Part shown: piece after piece, positions 40,001 to 52,000 of the stretch | How positions within the stretch are numbered: position 1 is the first letter of the stretch | Layout: the number at the start of each line of letters is the position of its first letter | Assembly (NCBI RefSeq): GCF_001949145.1 | Contig: NW_019091592.1 | Location: 302,595-366,594 of the forward strand | Length of the DNA stretch: 64,000 nucleotides | Reading direction: 5' to 3' | Source of the DNA: Acanthaster planci | Taxonomy: Eukaryota; Echinodermata; Asteroidea; Valvatida; Acanthasteridae | Notes under the pieces: model-generated | What the model saw: the letters and a program-made list of their open reading frames with translations, nothing else | Told to the model about the DNA's origin: nothing | The model's database searches: none | Translations under genes and position numbers: made by a program

Positions 40001-43000
40001 GAGAAGTTCATGTAAACGATACAGTACAAACATTGCTCGGTAGAATATTTGAAATCCATATCATTTCCTCATGTAAATGTAACAGGACTGTGATATAATG
40101 GTGCAACCATCAGATGAAATGAAATTTCCTACTTGAATTCTTCCCTTTCTAGCCATCGGCAAAGTTTCAACCGAATGGGACATGTCCATTGCCAGATACA
40201 GTACTTTAAAGAGTGCCCCTTTAATGTCACGTGACTTGTCATCTGATGACATTTTGGTCACATCAGGTCAATCTGGGTCTGAAACCCTTCCCTCTCAAAC
40301 TATACACAACATTTCAAACCAATCGCACATGTAATTTGCAAGATATAGTGCTTAAAAGAGTGCTCCTGTAAGGTCACGTGATTTATCACGATCACATCAT
40401 TATCACATGTCAATTTAGGTCTGAAACCTTTCCTCTTCGAGCGACACACAAAGTTTTAACTGAATCGGACATGTAATTCGCGAGATATGGTGCTTTAAAG
40501 AGTGCCCATTTCGGGTCACGTGATTTATCACGTGATGACGTCATCATCATATCAGGTCAAGGTAGGTCTAAAACCTTTCCTTTTCAAGCTGTACACAAAG
40601 TTTCAACTGATTCGGACATGTAATTCGCGAGATATAGTGCTTTAAAGACTGTCCCTTTAAGGTCACGTGACTTATCACACGACGTCATCTTGTGAATGCT
40701 GAAAACATCGCATAATGCGGAAACTTGTAAGTTGTAGTCATAATTTCTGTGGTACTCTTGAAAAAAGTGTCGAGCCATTTATACATATACATGTACTTCT
40801 CATGTCCTAGTCTATGCAGTTTTTCAGATCATCTTGGTATTTTGATGACATCTTTCTGTAGAACAATCTTGGTACGAATTGCATTTCCACCGACGACACC
40901 TGGGACACCACAGATTTCCCCCATGTATGTGCTGCTGAACATTCTTCTGTGTCAGCTAAAAATGGAAAATATATTCATTATGCATCAGTTCATGTGTTGA
41001 TGCCTGGAAAAAAGGTGTTAGAAGTGTCAGCACTTTTGATATCACTTAGTTACATAGGAGTAGCAATGTAGGATGTTGATCAGTAAGCGATTTGCATTAT
41101 TACATGCATGGGTCCCCCTCACCTCTTTGCTCATGACTGCCTTAATCAGAACTGGCCATCTCTTATGTGTCAATGCCAACAGCAGGACTTCTGACCACTG
41201 ATTACCTTGTTATTTTCCTTGCAATTGGTTGCCCAACATCTTCCTTCATATTGGGTAAAGGAGCATGTACATGTAACCGCAGTTACATTACATTCCCATC
41301 CTTGAAACTAGCATCATGTAGAACAGATTTCACTTGAGCAGCAGCATTAACGATACATTTACACACAAAGCAAATAAAGGGGATCAATTAAAAACATTGG
41401 GATCTTATGAGTGCTGAAAAGTTTGCACTATTCTTCCGAAACTAGTTTGAAAAATTTCTGCAAATGTCTTTCAATAAGTTGTAGCGGTTACATGTACACA
41501 TACAAGTAAATCTCACTTCCTGTCAGTTGCTGGTTTTTAGATAATCTTGTACGAGTACTTCGATGTACATGTAACAGTTCTCACCATTCTGTGGATCAGT
41601 CCAGGCTCAACCTGCATTTCCCTCAATGATACCGGGGACATCTAACATGTATGAAGACTGCCTTCGTGTCTCTGCAGATGAATATCTGTATTATTGCAAA
41701 AAGGGAAAACATTTATCACAGGTGCACCAGTTTATGTGTTGATGCATGGAAAACTGAAGGCAGAACTTGGACACAAACATCGCACATGTGTGCATGTATT
41801 TTGGGGTTCTCATTAAATGGGGAGTATGTGGGGACCTGAATCTTAAAGTGGGGGACCAGGCACGTGGGTGTTGATGAGGACACCATTATGATGGCGGTAC
41901 ATGGATACCCCTACACACACATTGAAGTGTGTATTTGCCTGCAACTGGGGACCCCCTATTGTTCCTCTTTTGTTTGTACTTCAACCTTTTTACAAGACCA
42001 CCCATACGTTTTGTACACAGTTGTCAATCGGGGACCCTCTGTCAATCGGGGACCTTATTGTCCTCTATTGTTCAGGGTCCCCAATTGAATGCAGAAACAA
42101 ACTCAAACACACCCACACCTGCAACCCCCACACAAACTTTGCTTCATGACTTCATTACAGTCCCAGAACAGGCAGTATGTCTGTATGTCAGTGCAACAGT
42201 AGGCCTTTTTGTCATTACCTGTTAATTTGCTTGCTTGGTTGTAAATACAACAGCTTTAATTATTGTGGGTACCCACGTCTCTGACCATGTAACTGCAGTG
42301 ACATTGAATTCCAGTGCTCTGAACTAGCAAGGAAAACGGATTTTTCTCTAGCTTTCACTCCAGCAGCAATATGAAGGATACCTAAACACACAAAGCAAAT
42401 AAAGAAATTTAAATATTCCATAGTAATCAGCTTATGTTGACATGTAAATAACCATAAGTCAAATTTCAAGTTTTTTCAAATTTCAAACATTTTTGGATAT
42501 ACCATGACCCCGTAATGACATGGTTTCTCTTCTGGGGGCATATATATGCATATATATATGACGAAACTATCAAAGTCCCCTGTCACAAAAAAAGTGTCTG
42601 CAAAAGGAAAAGAAAAAAAAATTAACAAAAACAATACCTGCTTCCTCTTTCAGATATCTACTAACTTTCAACATGCTGGGCTATGTCCTTTTGGAGAAAC
42701 AGGTCTTTAAAGGATGCACCTCTAATGTCACGTGACTTGTCAAGTGATGACATCATCATTCCATGAGCTAAATTTTCCTCTATCACACATCCCCTTTCCG
42801 ATATCTGCTAAGTTTCAACCCGCTAAGACATGTACTTTTGAAGATATAGGACTTTAAAGGATGCACCTATCATGTCACTTGTAAACTGATGCGTCTTCAT
42901 CCCATGATGTTAATTTTCGTCTATCACCCATACCCTACCAGGTATTTGCTAAGTTTCAACCCGCTGGGACATGTACTTTTGGATATATAGGACTTCAAAG

Positions 43001-46000
43001 AGTACACCTTAATATCATGTGACTTCTAATGACGTCATTATCACAGTTCAATTTTCATCTGTAACAGTTCCGTCACTAGTGACAACAGACTCCACAAACT
43101 TTAGACTTCATTTCCATTTAATTTGTACGCGAAACAAAAAATCGACAGCTCTTCAATACCTGTTTGGAATAAGATGATCTGGATTGCGATCTCAGAAACA
43201 AACACAGTATGTTTCTTGGCCTACTTTAAAGAATAATGGGATACGAATGATGTCATGAATAGTTGTTTCAAAGGTGAATGCTTAATTCAATTCACTCCGT
43301 ACTTCTTACCCTCTCAATGCTATAGTCAAACTCAGGGAATTAATTAAATAATCAGTCAGGTAATACAAACATGGAATATCAACCCGTGAGGGCGCACTTC
43401 AGTTTTCTCGTAAGGGGTTTGATGCACAGATGCCCGATCAGGGATTTGCTTACTATTAACAACTGTATTTGCGAGTGCACAGCAGTGCACTAACTCTCAT
43501 AATACACTCAAACAATTGAACAGTGAGACTGGTCCAGAAGTTGAGGGATTATCAGTTAAAGAATATTAAACTGTTCTTATTATGTATAAAGGAAAAGAGA
43601 AAAACTGCAGTTGTGCTTTAGGGCATTTCACTATTGTATCTTATATAAATACCGGTAACGATTTTTTGCCCTAGATACTAAAGAAGACGTGCGAATACAC
43701 TCAAGATATCAGGATCTTGTAACCGCTGAAAACTTTGCATTATGCGTCCGAAACCTGTGTTCACAATTTCTACAGTAATCTTGAATAAAACATGCCGGGG
43801 GACATGTATGAATATATTTATATATCTCAGGTGCTATTGGTTGCAGTCTTTTTTAGATAATCATGGTATTTTGATTAAGTCCTTCTGTAGAATAGTCTTG
43901 CTATGAAATGCATTTCCATCGACCACACCAACGTGTCAAAAGACTTCCTTTGTGTACGGTGCTGGTAAAAAAATTTCTGTCACCTGTTTATGAAGGAACC
44001 ATTTATGATGGTGGTACTTGGATGTATTTCCCCCGACATACACATCCACACAAACCCTTGTCAGAACTTGAACACGTGCAAATACAGCGTACATGTTCAC
44101 ATGTATTCATTGGCACTCCAACCTTGCGCTCTCATTAACTGGGCAGTATGTGGGGACCTTAATGTTAAAGGTGGGGGCGGGCTTGTGGCTGTTCATTTAT
44201 GTTAGTGGTAGATGGATGCAACCCCCACCCATACACTGTACATACAAACTATGATTCATGACTGCATTAAACAGAACTGGCAATCTGTCTGTATATCGAT
44301 GCAACAGTAGGCCTTTCACTATCACCTGTTAATTTCTTTCTTTTGTTGTACAGCAGGTTCCTTCAGTGTGGATAGCCGTGCACCTGATCTACATGCAGTG
44401 TTGTAGTCAAGACCACTTAAGACCTTCACAAGACCACACAAGACAAGCACAAGACCAACACAAGACCTCCCGTCTGAATTCAAGTCACAAGCTATTCAAA
44501 TGAATTGCAACAAAAGATTCCTTTGTCATTGTTCACCCTCTTATTTGTGACTGGCTTTGGGCATGGTCTTGAGTCTGGTCTTGTGTCTGGTCTTGTGTCT
44601 GGTCTTGAGTCTGGTCTCGAGTCTGGTCTTGAGTCTGGTCTCGAGTCTGGTCTCGAGTCTGGTCTTGAGTCTGGTCTTGTGTCTGGTCTTGAGTCTGGTC
44701 TTTAGTCTGGTCTTGTGTCTGGTCTTGAGTCTGGTCTTGCGATGGTCTCGACTACAACACTGTCTACATGTAACTGCAGTTATGTCGAATTCCAAAAGTG
44801 GCTTTCACTTCAGCAGCGGTATGAAGTGTGCCTAGACACAAGAAACAAATAAGGAAATTGAAATATTCCGCTGATATCAACACATAAATAATCAACCACT
44901 GTGAACCAGTATAGCTTTGTTTCTTGGGGGAACAATGAAATATGCACATTGAGTGTTTAGAAAAAATGAAGCACTAATCTGCGCAGCACAAATCTGGTCT
45001 TATGTTTTAGGGCATACATTTTTCTGAAGTGTATCATATAAAAAATGCCAACTTCTGTTCTATTATGAAAATTTCCAGACATTTCAAATGACATGGGGAC
45101 CAACTGTAACTATCAGGATCTTTTGAATGCTGAAAACTTTCGTTCTCACTAAATGGGCAGTATGTAGGGACCTGAATGTTAAAGGGGAGGGGGGGTGGGC
45201 AGGCAATGGCTGTTCATAGGGGAACCCCCCAACACACACAAGTGTGTATTTGCCTGCAACTGGGGACCCCTATTGTTCCTCTTTTGTTTGTACTTTAACT
45301 TTTTTAGAAGACCACCCATATACACATATACACTGTACACACAAACTTTGATTCATGATTGCATTTACCAGAACTGGCAATCTGTATGTCAATGCAACAG
45401 TAGGCCTTTTCACCATCACCTGTTCATTTCCTTGCTTTGTTGTACAGCAGCTTCCTTTATCATTGGTACCCGTGCTTCTCAGTTGTAACTGCAGTTACAT
45501 TGAATTGCCATGCTCAAAACTAACATGGGGAACAGATTTATCTGTAGCTTTCACTCCAGCAGTAGTATAAAGGACACCTACATGTACATGTGCATGTATA
45601 CACACAAAGCAAAATAAGGAAATTCAACTATTCCGTGTACTCAGCTTTCAGTACATTGATATGTATAAATATCTGTAACCTTAGGTTTTCATGTACATTC
45701 AAATTTCATCCATTTTGGATATTCACACTTGCAATGTGAACCCCTTGTAACACGATTTGTCCTCAGGGGGCATAGTTATGAAATACGGTATGCACCGTGA
45801 GGGACTTTAGTCAGTTCAATGCCTATGGTCAGCGCAATTGTAAAACTTACAAATATGCGTACATGTACATGTATTGAGCTCCATTCTGATTTGATTTGCC
45901 TTTGAATAAAATCCATCATACTAAAACCATTGTTTAATGTAAACAGGAGGGAGTTAATGAATATGTGCAAGTAAATCACTAGAATGTGCTGAACACGGAG

Positions 46001-49000
46001 GACTTACAAAAGTGCCGTTAATCACCTTTATCATCATTTGGACATAGGGTGACCATGTTGAAATGTTAAAAAAAGCACATTTGTAGAGTTCAAGTTTCTC
46101 GAGATATGTTAGTGCAAATTCAGAACTAATTTGAGTCAATTCTCTTCTCCTAACATCACTGTCCAGAGCTACATAGCACAGAAAGTGCAGACAAAAACTT
46201 GCAATTTGGAATGTTTTGTAATACGTATACTTTTGCCTACCAGAACCAGTTTCAGCACTTCATCCATCCAGCTTTCAAACCCACTGCACTGCCCGCTGCA
46301 CTACGTGTAGCTGTTGGGCCCGGTGCATCCTTGCTCACGATCATTGTGATCATGCCTGTTAGGTGTCAACTCCTGCAATTTCTTGTGCCGGTGCATGAAT
46401 TTGGTTTCAGTTCAGCTTTTATGGGATTACCTTGGAATCCTCTGAGCAAGCAAAGTCCATTAAGAACTCAATTGGTGTAATTTCAGTTCGGGGAATTCCC
46501 AAAAGGTCCCAAGAAAACACATGGGACAGTGTCCCAACAGACAACTTGTCTCAACGGTTGACTTGTCTCTCCCTTTTACTTTTAATTTCTGCTGCCCTTT
46601 TCCAATTAGTGCAGTAAAATTAAAAATCACTCAAGCGAGTACAATGTAGGCTGTGCATGGTTTTCTTGTTCATTTACAATAAGTCTGTTTCACACTCTAG
46701 GGTTCAATTTAGATGTGACTTGAATTGTTGCAGTAGTTGATTCTGCATGTACATGTATGTGTCTTTCACTGTAAGTTGTTCTGTATGATATTCTTGTTCC
46801 ATAATCATTCTCTTGATGACTGTGAATGATTAATTTGTATCCATAATCGTACATTTGTTTGTATTTGTTGAATCATAAATATGAAATCAATTGAGGGGGT
46901 TTTCTTTTTTGGTCTTTACTGTGAGTACTGATGTTCATTAGGTTTAATGTGCTTCTGTTTATAATTATTCGGATCATTTCAAATTAATAATTAACAAAGG
47001 TTGTAAATATAAACTAGTCGCCGATATAACATGAAGAGAAAATCCTTTGCTTTTGTTCCTAGTAACTTGTTCATGGGCCCTTTTCTGCATTATTGCCCTG
47101 TTGTGCATAATCAGCTTCTTCCTTACCAACGACGAGATTACTGGGCACAAGATTTTGTTCTAAATCACATTGACAAAGAGCCGTATCGAGATCTTGATAC
47201 TTACTGGAAAATCAGCTTCCATTGCATAGAATGGCAAATACAAGCCAGAAAGTGCAAATCACAGGAACTGACTTGAATTCACATATATAAGAACTTGCCC
47301 ATTGATGAAATCAAATGCTTTACCAACATTTTTCTAATTTCTTTGAAGAATTTGAATGAATAAAACAACTATTTGAATTGGAATGAAGGTTTTTTGAAAG
47401 AATTCTCTGTGAAATCAAATGATTTTTTCAGATTTTAATTGCTTATATGAAGGAGTATTCATTTTAAAAGACATTTAAATGGGCTTGTGTTAAATAGAAT
47501 GTCGTTTTGCTGAAATTGGCCGGGAAAACCTATACTTTAATCATTTTGTGCTTCACCGGCAAAAGAAGCAGGGTCAAGTGTTTCCTCTGCACATTCCCTG
47601 AAGCATTGTAGTTAAATAGTTATTATTGACCCAATATCTGAGGTCTGTTTGCGACTTCTGAATGAAATTCCTGCCAAACGGACATGTTGCTGACTGAAGT
47701 CAACAGCATGACCACCGCCCAATAGCCTTACGTGGCAATGGTAAAAGGGTTATGCTGCTGGTCAACAATATTGCAATAGGGCAGGATAAAAGTTTTCATG
47801 AATAAAATTCCAACTCTCATCAATCAAATGAAATTCATCTGCCTGATACAATCCACAAATGTACAGGAGGCTTGGCAGCAGTGCACAAAGCGGCATGTAA
47901 CGCAAATGCATTGGCTGCGGTTGAAGTCGTTGCATGTGGGTTGGCCGCCAGTGACTGGGCATTGTCCTGGACCCAATATCTGACGTGAAACTGGCGAGGG
48001 TATGTTTGCTCTGCTGGTGGGAACGAAAAGGCTGGTGCAAGACAGGTGCACCAAGTAAGGTTAACCACAGTTCGGAGTCGAACCACAATTCAGCTGACTT
48101 GATCAGTCAAGTCAAAAGTCTTTATTGCATCCCTCATGGATAACTAAAATGCTTGCACACAGAATTAGTACTAAAACGGTTACATATATACAATTACAAG
48201 AATATACAAATAGTGTTAAAACTATAATTCCTTAAAACTATAATTCTGTAAAAATCAACGCTCGCCCAAGAGCGGGAGGGCACACACGCTTGCCGTATTC
48301 AAAGCTGAATACTGTAATCTCGCCAACCATACATGGCACCTGAAAGGATAGTGTCTGCATATTTCGGCAATTGGCTCACCCCAGCCCACCCTGGCCTTGC
48401 CCCCTTCAGCAGCCCAGATCTATAAGCACTCCACCATTTGAATTGGTGCAGGGCATGGTTTCCAGAGTATGAGCGCGAAAAACGAAAAACAAAATGTTTT
48501 TGTAAGAGAGTTATCTGTACAACCAGACGGCATGGCTGCCTTAGCAAAAGTGGCCAAGTGTTCTCTTCGGTGTTTCTAATAGGGTCAAGTCAAAACTAGC
48601 TCAAGCGTATAAATCATTGTACAGCGGTGATTCATTATTTGAAGTTATTTGAATTTCTTTTGCCTCGAATTGATTAAATGGGCCTTGTGTTAAATTGAAT
48701 GTCATTTTGCTGAAATTGGCCACGAAAAGCTAGACTTAAGACCTAGAAAGTGAAAGATTCATGTAATCCTAGCCTTTCGTGAGAGAATTCATGCCTTGTT
48801 GGCTGCTAAAAGCCAAGACAGGGCACAGTACATGTACTAGTATATTACACTAAAATGTGTAGTCTACTGCGCTCTACCTACCCAAACACTCACTACATAT
48901 GCAAATTCCCAGGCACCTATCATTGTTCGCTGAAAGGATTTGATCACACATAGTGCACCCTGACCTCCCACAATGCAATGCGGCTTCGCCGCCATGATCA

Positions 49001-52000
49001 TCCTTCTTTTGTTAGCGCCGTAGCATAACGGACGCGTCTTTCGAGGTATCTTTGATTTTTGAGCTTCCGTTTTCACTACACGGTTTTGTGTCGATTTGAT
49101 CTCCTTTTTGAATAAAGTATTACCTTGAATTTTTACCAGTTTGTTGGTAAGAGTACATTCTCTGGTATATTTTTTGTGTTTTTCCACTGTTTTTCTTATG
49201 TGCATCCTGCAGGTGTTTACTGTCGGTACTACAAGGTTCTACTCAGCTATGCCCATGTCTACCTTACCGGTTAATTCTAGGCCTTAGTCGGTTGATTTCA
49301 GGGGGTCGCTGTCAGGATCTGTCATACTCCCCTGTTTTCTCCGGCTACTTAGACGAGGAAAAGGCCTCGTCGTCAGCCAGGGGGTTCCAGCCATGATCTG
49401 GCCAGGCCCCTGGTTCATTTAGCCCCACGGAGCTGATGGGGAAGCTCCGTTGTTGACTGTGGAAGACCCCAGCAGGGACACTGCCAGGATCTGGCAAGGA
49501 CCCTGTCTCTTTGGTCAATCGCTGGCCTGGCGAGCCAGCTGGGACTCCCGAGGGAATACCCCAAGCAGACATCTTCCGGGCCCGCCTTACCATCATCGCA
49601 CGCCACGCCCTCTGACCGCCATGGCGGGGTTCCAGCCAGCACTCCCCTGGCGACTCCGAAGAACACCCGCCAGTCAACGTCAGTCAAGAAGACTACTTCT
49701 CCAGCTGTTTCCGGGCGTACTCCTTCCGGCCCAGATATCGAAGCCACCGGATCGGGCTCCCCTCAAATGCCGGGACCCTCCCCATCTGATGCACCACTGA
49801 ACTGCGATACCCCGCAACTGGGCAATTCTTCATCGGGCTCTGCGGAGCCTCTTGGGCTTTTACACTGCCGGGGCTTCAAACCACCGAAGCCCATTCGAGA
49901 CTCTGGCTTTCAACTGGGCATCACCGGGTCATCGGACTTATCTCTCCTGGTCCTTCCACCCGGAACTCCTCTACAGTTTTCGCCGACCTCAACCGGGAAC
50001 ACTCCCCGGGCGTTCTGCCCCTCATGGCCCCGTCTACTACAGTACGTTGCATTTGAAAGTTAACGCTGCGAAAAGGAATGGGAAAAAAAGCGAAAGGAAT
50101 TCACATTCACATTTCGCATTTTGATGTGCTCACCACGGCGAGCCGCGCCCACGTGGCGCAGTTGTTTTCTTGGATTACCATAAATAAACACTGGTCAATG
50201 TCGGAGAATAAATGTCTAAAAAGTTGTCTGGATGTTGAGTGATTAAACGGGAGTCCCTAAGTCATGAAGTCACGAAGCACATGAAATGTATGTATTACGA
50301 CAAACTTAACTTGCTCTGCTCTGGCGACATGGGTTATTTGCCCACTTTTTATTTATTCTCGTGGTGTAGTTTGGCACAAAAAAATATCAACAATGAAATA
50401 CTACATGTAGTATTTTCTTACCAACAGGTTTCTTTCGATTGACAAATAAAATCAACTGCTTAAATTGTATGTGTATCTTCATGTAGCAAATCTCGTCTTT
50501 TGGCCGATTGTGTTCGGTGTGACATATTGAGTCTGTTTTCATTTGGGGTCCTAATGACATGTTACTTTCTGTGGTCACATGGTTATTGGAAAGTCAGCGA
50601 TTGGACTGTCCATGAATGGGTATGCAGTAGCAGTCAGGATGTTGCGGTAGGTGTAGATGCAGTTTGTGCTTCGCGATGCGGTGCGGCATGCATGAGGTCC
50701 CGTGGCGATTTTTGAAGAGATTTGGTAATATTTTTTGATTGGCATCACAAAAACGTCGAGATAACCGGATACAAGGCATTTATTCTGAAATCACGGTACA
50801 TACATCTGCCAATACATGTAAACGTAATTCACATACATGACAACATGTGGATACATGTGCACATGTTGAGCATCCATCCAAGTGGGTTAATTTTAACGCT
50901 TATAAGGCATGCAAGAGAGTGCTATATAACCAACCTCTATCATAGCCAGCTTTGATTTCGCCTGTCGCATTGTATTTTGCTAAAAACCCCGTAATCTGAA
51001 TATTCCTGAGAATTGAAGAACTTTTCTCTCAGACTGATTTTCCTCCACTTTCCATACTCAGAGATGCGTATGTTTGAAACCACAGAGAACTAAAACTTCC
51101 TGATGTCTACATGTACATGCACAAATACTACTTAATGAAGAAAGCTTGCAAAATTATTTTCCCACTACCAGAGAAAATCTGAGAAAATCTTTGCCCACTT
51201 GTGAGAAAAAGTGGGAAAATCTGTTCTCACTTGTGGGAAAATCTGTGAAAATCTTTTCCCACTTGTGGGAAAATCTGTGAAAATTTTTTTCCATTTGTGG
51301 GGAAAAGCGTGAAAATCTTTTCCCACTTGGGGGGATATCTGTGAAAATATTTTCCCACTTGTGTGAAAAATACTTTAAATACTATTGCAGAATTTTTCAT
51401 GTACCTTTTCAACCTGGGCTTACAAGTCTCCACGATTAGCAACTATAGATCGGGCTTGGCTGCTTTACATTCTGGCTTTATAGACAGCTCCTCTATATCC
51501 AATAACATTGCCCTTCATTTATCTCCTGCGTAGTATGTTCATTGAGCGCCTACGTGTGAAATGCTTAGTCATGTCATGGGATCTGAGCAAAGTTCTAAGG
51601 ATGCTCACAGGTGCGCCCTTCGAACCTTGAGGTAATGCCACCCGGCTACATGCCAGTGTTAAATTAGCCTTTCTACTAGCTGTGACCACTTCCAGGTGGG
51701 GCTCCGAACTGCAAGCCCCTTCAATTGCTGAGGGACACCTTTGCTGAGAACCACATGGTGTACGCGTTATTCCATCTATCGGCTTCTTAACCAAAAACCA
51801 GTGTCTTTCCTTTGAGCCACCAGACATTTTGTCCCAACTATCACTTTGCATATGACAGACGATGGAGACAATCTCTGGTGTCTGATTCATACACTGAATT
51901 GGTACTTCTACCAATCCACACCGACCAGCAATGAGAGACACCATGGCCCGCTGGGTAGTTTCAGCTATTAAATTTGCCAATCCAGACTGGCCAACACACT

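Larger units (their letters stand above)
40720..45790. repeat. Three-copy degenerate module
   Basis: Copies at about 40.7-42.5, 43.7-44.96 and 45.1-45.8 kb share blocks in the same order: tctgtagaa(c/t)a..cttg, aatgggcagtatgtgggga, tgtttgcctgcaactgggga / tgttcctcttttgtttgtac, caacagtaggcctttt, tgtaactgcagt and cacaaagcaaataa. Copies 2 and 3 are shorter. No coding content; short ORFs across copies are not conserved in frame. Confidence 0.7.

Noticed and set aside
41864-42225. Three overlapping plus-strand ORFs near 42 kb
   Set aside because: They fall in the triplicated non-coding module and their frames are not kept in the other copies.
44505-44835. Long repetitive ORFs on both strands (Gly-Leu-Glu-Ser, Leu-Val and Lys-Thr-Arg repeats)
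   Set aside because: Products of the 12-bp minisatellite inside the hAT MITE; a unit length divisible by three keeps several frames open.
47031-47276. 81-codon ORF (MKRKSFAFVPSNLF...)
   Set aside because: No recognisable family, no splice context tying it to a gene, intronic position; kept out for lack of support.
47762-48550. Cluster of overlapping ORFs on both strands near 48 kb
   Set aside because: Frames are short, on both strands, with no motif; probably an old repeat of unknown type.
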